Positions 25,653 to 33,506 of a stretch of 64,000 nt of DNA are shown in pieces (within the stretch, counting starts at the first letter, position 1; each line of letters begins with the position of its first letter). Location of the stretch: the NCBI RefSeq assembly GCF_014489615.1, contig NZ_CP060825.1, positions 124,001-188,000 on the forward strand, written 5' to 3'. The notes beneath the pieces are model-generated. The model worked only from the letters and a program-made list of their open reading frames with translations. It did no database searches and was not told the origin of the DNA. Source of the stretch: Streptomyces genisteinicus (lineage in GTDB: Bacteria > Actinomycetota > Actinomycetes > Streptomycetales > Streptomycetaceae). The position numbers and the translations under genes are program-made.

Positions 25653-26360
25653 GTGAGAAACGTTCTCGTGGTGGAACGGGAGACGGCGGCCGCCGACGCG
25701 CTCGTGCGCGACCTGCGCCGCCAGGGCTACTCGGCCCGCAGCGTGGCCACGGGCGCACACGCCCTGCACGCGTACCGTGAGGCCGATCTGGTGCTGCTCT
25801 CCCTGGAGCTGCCCGATGTCGACGGGATCGAGGTGTGCCGGTCCCTGCGGGACGCGAGCGACGTCCCGCTGATCGCGTTCACCCGTCGTGACGACGAATT
25901 GGAGCGGGTGCTCGCCCTCAAGGCGGGGGCCGACGACTGTGTGGCGCAGACCTGGGGATTCCGCGAGATCGGGGCGCGCATCGAAGCGGTACTGCGCCGC
26001 GCCCGCCGCGGTCCGGCCTCTTCCGAGGCGATTTCCCTGCGCCCCCTGCACATCGATCCGCGGACCCGGGAAGTGCGCCTCCGCGACCGGCTCATCGACG
26101 TCACGTCGAAGGAATTCGAGCTGCTCTATATTCTCGCCGTGAATCACGAGACGGTGGTTTCCCGCAAGGAATTGATGTCGAAGGTCTGGGGCAGTGACTG
26201 GGGGCCGACGAGCCGCACGATCGACACCCATGTGAGCACGCTGCGGGCGAAACTCGGGTGCAGTCGCTGGATCGTGACGGTGCGCGGCGTGGGCTACCGG
26301 ATGGCGGTCGCCCGCCGTGCGCCCGAGCCGGCGCCTGCGCTGTCGGCGCCGGAGGGGTGA
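25653..26360 (+). CDS. Atypical OmpR/PhoB-family response regulator (aspartate-less receiver)
   Basis: A 235-aa regulator with an N-terminal receiver domain (1-115) and a C-terminal winged helix (about 130-225; VTSKEFELLYILAVNHETVVSRKELM and RTIDTHVSTLRAKL are the hallmark). The phospho-acceptor Asp of normal receivers is replaced by Ser50 in DLVLLSLELPDVDG. The conserved Lys after strand 5 is replaced by Arg (AFTRRDDE), while the acidic pair near the start is partly kept (VVERE). It should not be controlled by ordinary phosphorylation; such regulators in Streptomyces often govern antibiotic clusters and respond to pathway products. No sensor kinase gene is adjacent. GTG start with a good upstream purine tract. 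Confidence 0.9.
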   Translation: MRNVLVVERETAAADALVRDLRRQGYSARSVATGAHALHAYREADLVLLSLELPDVDGIEVCRSLRDASDVPLIAFTRRDDELERVLALKAGADDCVAQTWGFREIGARIEAVLRRARRGPASSEAISLRPLHIDPRTREVRLRDRLIDVTSKEFELLYILAVNHETVVSRKELMSKVWGSDWGPTSRTIDTHVSTLRAKLGCSRWIVTVRGVGYRMAVARRAPEPAPALSAPEG

Positions 26361-26499
26361 CCGCCGCGGGCTCCGCCCGGGCCCGGGGGTGACCCGGGCC
26401 GGGCGCGGCCCGCTTCCGGGGGCGAACCGGCGGCTGCGGCCGGAGCGCGCCGCGGCGCGCTCCCGGCAGCTGCCCGGAACGGCGCACGGGGGCCGGGTG

Positions 26500-27273
26500 T
26501 CAGGCCGCCCGGCGGATGCCCGCGTCGAGGCGCCGCAGCAGGGGGTGGACCGGTCCGCCGCGGGCGCCCGTGGCCCTGCGCGCCCACCACGCGGAGGCCA
26601 GGTTGGAGGTCAGCAGCACCCGCCCCGGCTCCTCGCGGGCCAGTTCGCGCAGCGCGGCGAGGGTGGCCATCCCCGTGCCGGTGAACATCAGCGCACTGCC
26701 GTCAGGCGTCCGGCGTCCGCCCAGGTGGGCGCGGACGCGCTCGCGTATCCGCCCGAGCGGGACGGCGTACGGGTCGTACTGGTCCGTCCCGGCGGGGGTG
26801 CGCCCGGCCGGGACGGGGACGACGCCGTCGACGGCGAGTCCGGCCCTCTCCCAGTACGCGCGGGAGACGTCGGTGAGCCAGGGCTCGTAGGGCGAGACGA
26901 GCGTCAGCCGGCCGATGCCGAGCGCCTCGCAGGCCGCGAGGACGGCCTGGGTCGAGGAGCGCACGGGGTGGCGGACGCGCACCGACAGCTCCTCGCACAG
27001 GGCGCGGTCGCCCTCGGGGCCGAGCAGGTAGTGCGAAGCGCTGCAGGCCACCACGGTGGCGTCGAGGCGCATCCCGCCGAAGTCCCCGAGGGTGTCCGGG
27101 AGGACCTCGTTGTACGTCTCCAGCATGCGCCGGAGACCGGTCCCGGGGGTGACCGGGAAGCGGGCGGTGTAGACGTTCAGTCCGGTGCCGAGCAGGTGGT
27201 TGAACTCAGGTTCCGCCGTGGGGTTCTCCGGGGGAACGACGACTCCGAGTCGCGGCAGCGAGAAAAGGTCCAT
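26500..27273 (-). CDS. Asp/Glu racemase-superfamily enzyme (maleate isomerase/arylmalonate decarboxylase-like)
   Basis: A 257-aa enzyme. The opening LGVVVPPENPTAEPEFNHLL is the signature of the maleate cis-trans isomerase / arylmalonate decarboxylase / EutA branch. The first catalytic cysteine is Cys77 in VVACSASHY. The position of the second cysteine in two-base racemases and maleate isomerases reads LLTSNLASAWW (about 220-230), with Ser/Asn and no Cys. A single-cysteine enzyme could be a decarboxylase or a one-sided proton-transfer enzyme. It is transcribed divergently from the homocitrate-synthase-like gene across a 238-base promoter region, so it probably belongs to the same cluster. Substrate unknown. 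Confidence 0.8.
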   Translation of the reverse strand: MDLFSLPRLGVVVPPENPTAEPEFNHLLGTGLNVYTARFPVTPGTGLRRMLETYNEVLPDTLGDFGGMRLDATVVACSASHYLLGPEGDRALCEELSVRVRHPVRSSTQAVLAACEALGIGRLTLVSPYEPWLTDVSRAYWERAGLAVDGVVPVPAGRTPAGTDQYDPYAVPLGRIRERVRAHLGGRRTPDGSALMFTGTGMATLAALRELAREEPGRVLLTSNLASAWWARRATGARGGPVHPLLRRLDAGIRRAA

Positions 27274-27361
27274 GGCGGCACGCTAGGGCTCCGACGGCGC
27301 GGCGTCCCGCCAACGGACCGGAATGGACACACCGCTCACACGCGCTTTGCCCGCCCTTTCC

Positions 27362-27380
27362 TTCCTGACATTCCTTGACA
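27362..27380 (+). promoter_or_regulatory. Tandem TTCCT(T)GACA repeats, candidate regulator site and -35 region
   Basis: TTCCTGACA (27362-27370) is followed at once by TTCCTTGACA (27371-27380), the latter containing TTGACA. They lie in the divergent promoter region between the racemase-family gene and the homocitrate-synthase-like gene. OmpR-type regulators bind direct repeats of about 10-11 bases next to the -35 box, so the atypical response regulator of this cluster is a candidate binder. No clear -10 box follows at 17 bases. Confidence 0.4.
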
Positions 27381-27511
27381 CTCCCCCACACACATCTGAC
27401 CCGCATTCCCTTGTTTCCGGGAGCCGTTCGCCGGATCGTAGTGATCACCGCCCGCCGAGTTCCATTCCGACGCGGTTCACCGACCACTTTCCCGAACGAG
27501 GAGTGATGGCC

Positions 27512-28681
27512 ATGGCAGCCAGGGAAACACCGGACGAGGCGCCTGACACGCCGCGTCCGTCCGACGCGCCGCACGTCTCCGACGCGACTCTGCGTGACTC
27601 GGCGCACATGGCCGGCGTCGAGTTCGGCCCGGCGGACGCCGCCGTGATCGCGGATCTGCTGGTGCGCACCGGCGTCGACCTGGTCGAGGTGGGCATGGTC
27701 TCCGGACCCGGCTCCAAGGACGCCGCGCTCATCGACGCCGTCCACGAGGCCGTCACCCCCGAGCGCAGCATGACGCTCGTCGTGGTGCGCGACCGGCGGC
27801 AGGTCGTCCAGGCGCTCGACGAGGCCGGGCGGCTCGGCGTGCGCCACATCATGTACTCGATCCCGACCTCCGAGCAGCACGCCCGGCTGAAGCTGGGCTC
27901 GCCCAGCGACAAGTTCCTCCGCTCGCTGGGCCGTTCCGCCGTCGCCGAGGCCAAGGACCGCGGCTTCCACGTCACGTTCAGCGGCGAGGACGGGGCCCGC
28001 ACCCCCAGGGAGCGCCTGGTGCCCTACGTGGAGGAGGGTTTCGCCGCGGGGGCGGACCGCTTCCGGCTCGCGGAGACGGTCGCCTTCCTGTCGCCGTGGC
28101 AGATGGAGGAAGCCGTCGGCGACCTCACCGCGATCGACGGTGCGGAGATCGAGATCCACTCGCACAACATGCTGGGCATGGCGGTGGCGAACTCCCTGGC
28201 CGCCGTCCGCGCGGGCGCGCGGTGGATCTCGGCCACCGTGGGAGGCATCGGTGAGCGGGGCGGCAACGCCCCGCTGGCCGAACTGCTGACCTCGCTGCGG
28301 GTGATCCACGGCGACACCCGCTTCGACCTGAGCCATCTCACCGAGCTGTCCCGGGTGGCGCTGCGCGGCGCCGGGCTCGGGAACTCCTTCCAGTCCGGGC
28401 CGACGACCGAGCACGCCTTCGCCTACGAGCTGCCCGGACAGCTGGTCCACCCCGAGGCGTACGAGACGCTTCCCGCCGAACTCGTCGGCAACACGAGGGA
28501 GTTGCGCGTGCGCAGCCGGCTGACACCGGCGCTCGTGAAGTGGGCGCTGGACGGCTCGGGCGTCTTCGCCGACCCGGAGGAGTTCACCCCGTGGCTGGCC
28601 GAGCGCCAGGCCCGGGAGGGCGCGCCGCTGCTGGACCGCGACGCGATCCGCAAGGCGGCCGTCGACTTCCAGGCGGCCTGA
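27512..28681 (+). CDS. Homocitrate synthase/isopropylmalate synthase-like DRE-TIM enzyme
   Basis: A 389-aa DRE-TIM metallolyase. SDATLRDSAHMAGVEF (about 20-35) is the catalytic-Arg motif of the family; IHSHNMLGMAVANSLAAVRAGA (about 212-233) carries the metal-binding HxH; and TVGGIGERGGNAPLAELL is the conserved glycine-rich end of the barrel in homocitrate-type synthases. Members condense an acyl-CoA with a 2-oxo acid. The usual DGEQ after the DTTLRDG motif is changed to DSAHMAG, so the substrate pair may differ. A short C-terminal extension replaces any regulatory domain, so Leu/Lys feedback inhibition is not expected. ATG 27512 has GAGGAG eight bases upstream; an ATG at 27506 is too close to it. 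Confidence 0.82.
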   Translation: MAARETPDEAPDTPRPSDAPHVSDATLRDSAHMAGVEFGPADAAVIADLLVRTGVDLVEVGMVSGPGSKDAALIDAVHEAVTPERSMTLVVVRDRRQVVQALDEAGRLGVRHIMYSIPTSEQHARLKLGSPSDKFLRSLGRSAVAEAKDRGFHVTFSGEDGARTPRERLVPYVEEGFAAGADRFRLAETVAFLSPWQMEEAVGDLTAIDGAEIEIHSHNMLGMAVANSLAAVRAGARWISATVGGIGERGGNAPLAELLTSLRVIHGDTRFDLSHLTELSRVALRGAGLGNSFQSGPTTEHAFAYELPGQLVHPEAYETLPAELVGNTRELRVRSRLTPALVKWALDGSGVFADPEEFTPWLAERQAREGAPLLDRDAIRKAAVDFQAA

Positions 28682-28815
28682 CGGGCGCCGCCGCGCATCC
28701 GCCACCACGCGGGGCGGACCCGCAGCGCCCGCTCACGGACCGCACCCGGCGCCCCGCACCCCACCCCGTCGCACCGCAACCACCGGACGACACCCATCGA
28801 ACAGGAGTGCTTCCC

Positions 28816-29001
28816 ATGTCCACCGCCACCCTGACCGGAACCTGCCCCGAGTGCGAGACCGGACTGACCGTCCCGCCGGTCGTCGAGGGCGAGACCCTCT
28901 CGTGCCCGGAGTGCATCCTCACCCTGCGCGTGGAGGCCGTCTCGGAGGGCGTGCTGAGCCTGCGGATGGTCGAGGTGCAGCTCCGCGACTGGGGCCAGTG
29001 A
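28816..29001 (+). CDS. lysW: LysW-like amino-group carrier protein with C-terminal Gln
   Basis: A 61-aa acidic carrier protein. Two Cys-x-x-Cys pairs (Cys10/Cys13 in CPEC and Cys30/Cys33 in CPEC) form the zinc-ribbon of LysW/AmCP proteins. The C terminus reads RDWGQ, against EDWGE in LysW. In lysine/arginine biosynthesis and in known Streptomyces AmCP pathways, the gamma-carboxyl of the last Glu is joined to the amino group of the substrate; here the last codon is CAG (Gln), whose side chain is already an amide. AGGAG lies eight bases before the ATG. The gene is followed after one base by a LysX-type ligase and then LysY and LysZ, so its carrier role is well supported despite the change. Confidence 0.9.
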   Translation: MSTATLTGTCPECETGLTVPPVVEGETLSCPECILTLRVEAVSEGVLSLRMVEVQLRDWGQ

Positions 29002-29002
29002 C

Positions 29003-29854
29003 ATGACCGTCCGAATCGCCGTCGTCGCGGACCGGATCGCCTGGGAGGAACGGCGCCTCGTCGAGGCGGCCCCCGCGCACGGTCTGCACATCGAGTGGGT
29101 CAACGACGAGTCGCTGAGCCTCGGCGACCCGTCCGCCGCCTCCCTGGCCGGATACGACGCGGTGCTGCTGCGCAGCCGCAGCTACACCCGCGGCGGACTG
29201 ATCGCCACGCTCGCCGAGGCCGCGGGGATACACGTCCTCAACTCGGCGCACGCCATCCACACCTGCGAGAACAAGGCGGTGCTCCGCGCCGCGCTGCGCC
29301 GGGCCGGTGTGCCCGTGCCGGACTTCCGGCTCGCGCTGTCCCGCCCGGACTTCGAACGGGCGCTGGCGGAGCTCGGCCTGCCGCTGGTGCTCAAGCCCGT
29401 CTTCGGCGGCATGGGCAAACGGGTCACCCTGCTGCGCGACCCCGACCTCGCCGCGTCCGTGTACGACTACGTCGAGGACCTCGGGCACGCCTTCGAGCAG
29501 GCCTGCCTCGTGGAGCCCTACATCGGCGGCGGCACCTCGGTGCGCTGCCTGGTCGTCGGGCGTGAGCTGGTGGCCGCGGCCGAGTTCGCGAGCGGCGGCA
29601 CCGACTGGCGCAACAACGCGGCGCTCGGCAACAGCAGCCGGGCCGTCGCCCACGACCCGGACGTCCTCAAGACCGTCGACGGGGTGGTGGACGTCCTCGG
29701 ACCCGGGATCTACGGGGTCGACCTCTTCGCCACCCCCGACGGCTTCGTCGTCAACGAGGTCAACCACGCACCCGCCTTCCGCGCGGTGGCCTCCGCGACG
29801 GGGGCCGACGTCCCGTCGGCCGTCGGCCGCCATCTCCAGGAGCTGCTCGTATGA
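29003..29854 (+). CDS. lysX: LysX/RimK-type ATP-grasp ligase for the carrier protein
   Basis: A 283-aa ATP-grasp enzyme. The family motifs are present: an N-terminal pre-ATP-grasp domain, the KPVFGGMGKRV lysine/glycine loop (about 132-142), LVEPYIGGGTSVRCLVVG, and the metal-binding end NEVNH (251-255). LysX activates the carrier's C-terminal carboxyl as acyl phosphate and joins it to an amino acid's amine. The substrate-facing residues just after NEVNH read APAFRA and differ from TMEFKN of Thermus LysX, suggesting another amino acid than alpha-aminoadipate. The start lies one base after the lysW stop and the end overlaps lysY by four bases. Confidence 0.9.
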   Translation: MTVRIAVVADRIAWEERRLVEAAPAHGLHIEWVNDESLSLGDPSAASLAGYDAVLLRSRSYTRGGLIATLAEAAGIHVLNSAHAIHTCENKAVLRAALRRAGVPVPDFRLALSRPDFERALAELGLPLVLKPVFGGMGKRVTLLRDPDLAASVYDYVEDLGHAFEQACLVEPYIGGGTSVRCLVVGRELVAAAEFASGGTDWRNNAALGNSSRAVAHDPDVLKTVDGVVDVLGPGIYGVDLFATPDGFVVNEVNHAPAFRAVASATGADVPSAVGRHLQELLV

Positions 29855-30918
29855 CGCACCGCATCCGCGCGGGGGTGGTCGGCGCCTCCGGCCTCGCCGG
29901 CGGCGAACTCCTCCGCCTGATCACCCAGCACCCCGGTCTGGAGCTCGCCTTCCTCGGCGGCTCCTCCCACATCGGCCGCCGGCCCGCCGAACTGCACCCC
30001 GGGCTCCGCCTCCCCCTGGACGGTCTCACCGTGCGCCCGGTGACCGAGGAGACGACCGACGGGCTGGACGTCGTCTTCCTCGCCACCCCGGCGCCGGTGT
30101 CGGCCGAACTGGCCGCGCTGCTCGCCGACCGCGTACCCGCGGTGATCGACCTCAGCGGCGCGTTCCGCATCCGCACCCCGGAGCTGCACGAGCGGTGGTA
30201 CCCGAAGGTGCAGCGCCGGCCCGACCTCGCCGAACGCTTCGTCTACGGCGTGCCGGAGCTGGTCGGCGACCGGTTCGCCGACGCCCCGCTGATCTCGCTG
30301 CCCGGCTGCTACGCCACCGCCATCACGCTCGGCCTGGCGCCGCTCACCCTCGGCCTCGGCCTCGATCTGCGGACGGTGCTGATCGACGGCAAGAGCGGTT
30401 CCAGCGGCGGCGGCCTGAAGCTCCGCACCACCGATCTGCACCCCTACCGCAACGGCGCCATCGCCCCGTACGCCCCGACGGGCCACCGGCACGCGGGCGA
30501 GGTGCGGGACTTCCTGGAGCGCGAGGGCGGCGGCTCGGTGGGCTCGCTGACCATGTCCGCGTACGGCGTCTCCCATGTCCGCGGACTGCTCACCAGCAGT
30601 TACGTCTTCACCGACCGGGCGGTCGACCAGCGCGAGCTGCAACGGGCCTACCTGCGCTTCTACAAGGGGCATCCGTTCGTCCGGGTGCGCAGGCACGACG
30701 AGACGCTGATCCCGGTGCCCGACCCGCAGGCCGTGCTCGGCTCCAACTACTGCGACGTGACGGTCCTGCACGACGAGGAGGACGGCCGCATCGTGGTCCT
30801 CGGCGCGCTCGACAACCTGGTCAAGGGGGCGGCGGGACAGGCCGTCCAGGCGGCGAACCTCCGCTTCGGGCTGCCCGTGGACACGGGGCTGACGATGCAC
30901 CCGGTGATGCCGGCATGA
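29851..30918 (+). CDS. lysY: LysY/ArgC-type carrier-bound acyl-phosphate reductase
   Basis: A 355-aa NADPH-dependent reductase of the N-acetyl-gamma-glutamyl-phosphate/LysW-aminoadipyl-phosphate reductase family. The N-terminal Rossmann motif is VVGASGLAGGELLRLI (about 9-24), and the catalytic Cys153 is in LPGCYAT. The later GYGVSHVRGL-type and LVKGAAGQAVQ segments are those of ArgC/LysY. It reduces the carrier-bound acyl phosphate made by the LysZ homologue to an aldehyde. It overlaps lysX (ATGA) and lysZ (four bases), so the three proteins are made in a coupled manner. Confidence 0.93.
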   Translation: MTHRIRAGVVGASGLAGGELLRLITQHPGLELAFLGGSSHIGRRPAELHPGLRLPLDGLTVRPVTEETTDGLDVVFLATPAPVSAELAALLADRVPAVIDLSGAFRIRTPELHERWYPKVQRRPDLAERFVYGVPELVGDRFADAPLISLPGCYATAITLGLAPLTLGLGLDLRTVLIDGKSGSSGGGLKLRTTDLHPYRNGAIAPYAPTGHRHAGEVRDFLEREGGGSVGSLTMSAYGVSHVRGLLTSSYVFTDRAVDQRELQRAYLRFYKGHPFVRVRRHDETLIPVPDPQAVLGSNYCDVTVLHDEEDGRIVVLGALDNLVKGAAGQAVQAANLRFGLPVDTGLTMHPVMPA

Positions 30919-31718
30919 GCGGCGCGAGCACACCGGCCGTCGTCAAGCTCGGCGGCAGCTGCCTGGACGACCTCGACGGCGCCTGGTGGGACGACCTGGC
31001 CGCGTACGGGCGCGATCGCGCGCTGATCCTGGTGCACGGCTGGTCCAAGCCGCTGAAGCGGCTCAGCCCCCGCTACAGCGAGCCGTCCGCGGTCCTGCGC
31101 GACCGCTACGGCAACCAGAGCCGGTGGACCACCCCCGAGGTCATCGAGGACATCAGGACGGTCAGCGCGGCACTGGCCGAGGACGTCCTCCGACGGCTCG
31201 ACAGGCGCGGTGTCACCGCGGAGCGGCTGCTCGGCAGCGACGGCCTCGTCGCCGCGGGAGAGGCCGAACGCTGGTGGTGGCGCGAGAAGCAGCTCGTCGA
31301 GCTGGAGAACCTGGTCGGGCCGATCACCGGGGTCGACCCGGCGGCGCTGAAGAACCTCCGGCCAGGCCACGCGTACCTCGTCACCCCGCTCGCCCGCGAC
31401 GCCGCCGGCCGGGAGGTCAACACCGACGCGGACCGGGCCGCGGCGGCCGTCGCCGGGGCCACCGGCGCGGCCGACCTGGTGCTCGTCACCGACGTCGCCC
31501 ATCTGCTGATCGACGGCGAACCGGTGCGCGAGATCGGCGCCGCGCAGGCGGCCGCCTTCCGCGACAAGGGGGCGACGGGCGGCATGCGCAAGAAGCTGCG
31601 GGCCGCCGGTGAGGCCCTCGACGGCGGCGTCGGGCGGGTGGTGCTCGGCAGCGCGTCGGTCACCGACCTGCTGGCGGGCCGCACCGGCACCGTCATCACC
31701 CGAACCCCGCAGACCTGA
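30915..31718 (+). CDS. lysZ: LysZ/ArgB-type carrier-dependent amino acid kinase
   Basis: A 267-aa amino-acid kinase. VVKLGGSCLDD opens the nucleotide-binding site, LVHGWSK forms the next glycine loop, VNTDADRAAAAVAGATGA is the substrate/ATP region, and the C-terminal KGATGGMRKKLRAAGEAL is the classic end motif of acetylglutamate/LysW-aminoadipate kinases. It should phosphorylate the side-chain carboxyl of the amino acid held on the LysW-like carrier. The W-rich insertion EAERWWWREKQ is unusual and may contact the carrier. The gene overlaps lysY and is followed by the amidotransferase-fold gene with a good GAGGAG between them. Confidence 0.92.
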   Translation: MSGASTPAVVKLGGSCLDDLDGAWWDDLAAYGRDRALILVHGWSKPLKRLSPRYSEPSAVLRDRYGNQSRWTTPEVIEDIRTVSAALAEDVLRRLDRRGVTAERLLGSDGLVAAGEAERWWWREKQLVELENLVGPITGVDPAALKNLRPGHAYLVTPLARDAAGREVNTDADRAAAAVAGATGAADLVLVTDVAHLLIDGEPVREIGAAQAAAFRDKGATGGMRKKLRAAGEALDGGVGRVVLGSASVTDLLAGRTGTVITRTPQT

Positions 31719-31729
31719 GGAGCCGGACA

Positions 31730-32293
31730 GTGGCGCAACCCCGAGTGCTGGTCGTCGACAACGGCACGCTCTCCCTCCCCCAGCTCCGCGCCCGCTTCGA
31801 GCAACTGGGCTCGGACACGGACGCCGTCGGCGCCGCGTCCGTGCCGAAGACGCTCGGCGGCCGCTACCAGGCGATCGTGCTCAGCGGCACCAAGGTCCGG
31901 GCGTACGACACCGACCACTACCGGCCGCTGATCGACCTGGTCCACGGCAGCGGCGTCCCGGTCTTCGGGATCTGCGGCGGCATGCAGATCCTGGCCGTGT
32001 CCGCCGGCGGGCAGCTCGCCGACGGCCCCCAGCGGGTCGGCGGCTACCGGGTCCAGGTCGACAAGGAGGACCCGCTCTTCACCCATGTGAAACCGACCGT
32101 GACCGTCTTCCACCGGCACACCCTCTACCTCCAGGAGGCCCCCGAGGGCTTCCGCTCCATCGGCCGCTCGGAGCACGCGCCCGTCGAGTTCCTCCGGTCC
32201 GACGACGGCCGGATCCTCGGTTCCCAGGCGCATCTGGAGTTCCGCTCCGACGGACTGGAGATCCTGCGGGGCTTCACCGAGCTCTACCGGTGA
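31730..32293 (+). CDS. Class I glutamine amidotransferase-fold enzyme
   Basis: A 187-aa stand-alone GATase1 protein with an intact Cys-His-Glu triad: Cys82 in GICGGMQ, His168 and Glu170 in QAHLEF. The oxyanion region reads VLSGTKVR and not the usual LSPGPG. Enzymes of this fold attack gamma-glutamyl amides, either releasing ammonia from glutamine for a partner or hydrolysing gamma-glutamyl isopeptides. In this operon three roles are possible: supplying ammonia to a synthase, converting the carrier's C-terminal Gln to Glu before loading, or releasing product from the gamma-glutamyl bond in place of LysK. No synthase partner domain is fused. GTG start 12 bases after lysZ. Confidence 0.87.
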   Translation: MAQPRVLVVDNGTLSLPQLRARFEQLGSDTDAVGAASVPKTLGGRYQAIVLSGTKVRAYDTDHYRPLIDLVHGSGVPVFGICGGMQILAVSAGGQLADGPQRVGGYRVQVDKEDPLFTHVKPTVTVFHRHTLYLQEAPEGFRSIGRSEHAPVEFLRSDDGRILGSQAHLEFRSDGLEILRGFTELYR

Positions 32294-32387
32294 GGCACCC
32301 GCGCCGCACCCCGCCGGACCGTCACCGGCGTTCTTCGTACGCACCCCTCGTGTCGCACATGTCCCATGTGCGGGGAAGGACTTGGCA

Positions 32388-33506
32388 ATGAGTGATCAGG
32401 ACAGCCCGCAGGAGCCCGCGTTCACGGTCTCCCTGAACGGCAGCGGAGGTTCGGTCAGGGGCTGGGTGGTCGTCGACTCGCTGTACGACGGCCTGGCGAT
32501 GGGCGGCACCCGGCGGACGGCAGGGGTCACCGAGGAGGAAGTGGCGGGCCTGGCCCGCGACATGACGGACAAGTTCACGCTCGCCCGGCTGCCCATCGGA
32601 GGCGCCAAGGCCGGCATCGTCGCCGACGACGCGGACCGCGAGGAGACCTTCCGCACCTTCGGCAGGACCGTCAAGCCGCTGCTGCACGGCGGCATCCATC
32701 TGGGCATCGACATGGGCGTCACCCCCGCCGACCGCGCCGTCTTCTTCGACGCGGCGGGCTACGACCCCCGCTACCGGCTCGGCGCCCCCGACATGCCGAT
32801 CGACTGGCGGACCTACTACGAGCCGCTGATCGACGCCACCGGCCACGGTGTCGGCGTCGCGGCGGTCACGGCGCTGGAGGCGAGCGGCCGCACCGGCCCC
32901 GCCCGGGTGGTCGTGCAGGGCTTCGGCGCGGTGGGCCGGGCGGTGGCCCGCTTCCTGGAGGACCGGGGACATGTCGTGGTCGGTGTCGCGGACGTCGAGG
33001 GCACCATCAGCGCGGAGCGCATCCCGGTGGCCGATCTGGTCGCGATCACCGACGAGTACGGCCGGATCGACCGGACGCGGCTGCCGCAGGACGTGACCGT
33101 GTCGTCCGAGCCGGACGCCTGGCTGGACGTCGACGCCGACCTGCTGATCCTCGCCGCGCAGAAGCACGCGGTGAACGCGGAGAACGCGCACCGGCTGCGG
33201 GCGCGGCTGGTCGTCGAGGGGGCCAACCTCGCCTCCGGGGCCCAGGCGAAGGAGAAGGTGCGGGCGGCGGGGGCCGTGCTGGTGCCCGGGGTGATCGCCA
33301 ACATCGGCGGCGCGGCGTCGGCGGCGCTGGCCGTCACCCGGGTGGTGCCCTTCGGCCTGGCGGCCGAGGCGCGCAAGGCGTGGGTCTTCGACTGGGTCGG
33401 CGACACGGTGCGGCACAACACCCGCGACCTGCTGGAGATCGCGGCGTCGAGCGCGGGCGACCCGCTCCCGGAGCTGCTCGCGGCGCGGCGCGGGGAGCGC
33501 CGGTGA
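32388..33506 (+). CDS. Glu/Leu/Phe/Val dehydrogenase-family enzyme
   Basis: A 372-aa NAD(P)-dependent amino acid dehydrogenase. The substrate-domain catalytic Lys region is PIGGAKAGI (about 69-77), and the Rossmann domain begins at VVQGFGAVGRAVARFL (about 174-189). VEGANLASGAQAKEKVR and VIANIGGAASAA are typical of the Leu/Glu dehydrogenase branch. The family interconverts amino acids and 2-oxo acids with ammonia; a partner role with the amidotransferase-fold protein just upstream is possible. The ATG at 32388 is preferred over a TTG six bases earlier because GGAAGGA is about nine bases before it. The stop overlaps the start of the acyl ligase. Confidence 0.88.
   Translation: MSDQDSPQEPAFTVSLNGSGGSVRGWVVVDSLYDGLAMGGTRRTAGVTEEEVAGLARDMTDKFTLARLPIGGAKAGIVADDADREETFRTFGRTVKPLLHGGIHLGIDMGVTPADRAVFFDAAGYDPRYRLGAPDMPIDWRTYYEPLIDATGHGVGVAAVTALEASGRTGPARVVVQGFGAVGRAVARFLEDRGHVVVGVADVEGTISAERIPVADLVAITDEYGRIDRTRLPQDVTVSSEPDAWLDVDADLLILAAQKHAVNAENAHRLRARLVVEGANLASGAQAKEKVRAAGAVLVPGVIANIGGAASAALAVTRVVPFGLAAEARKAWVFDWVGDTVRHNTRDLLEIAASSAGDPLPELLAARRGERR

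Noticed and set aside
28816..31718. Ordinary lysine or arginine biosynthesis through LysW
   Set aside because: The terminal Gln, absent LysK and LysJ, absent homoaconitase/homoisocitrate dehydrogenase genes and the oxidative tailoring genes do not fit primary metabolism. Streptomyces normally makes lysine through diaminopimelate.
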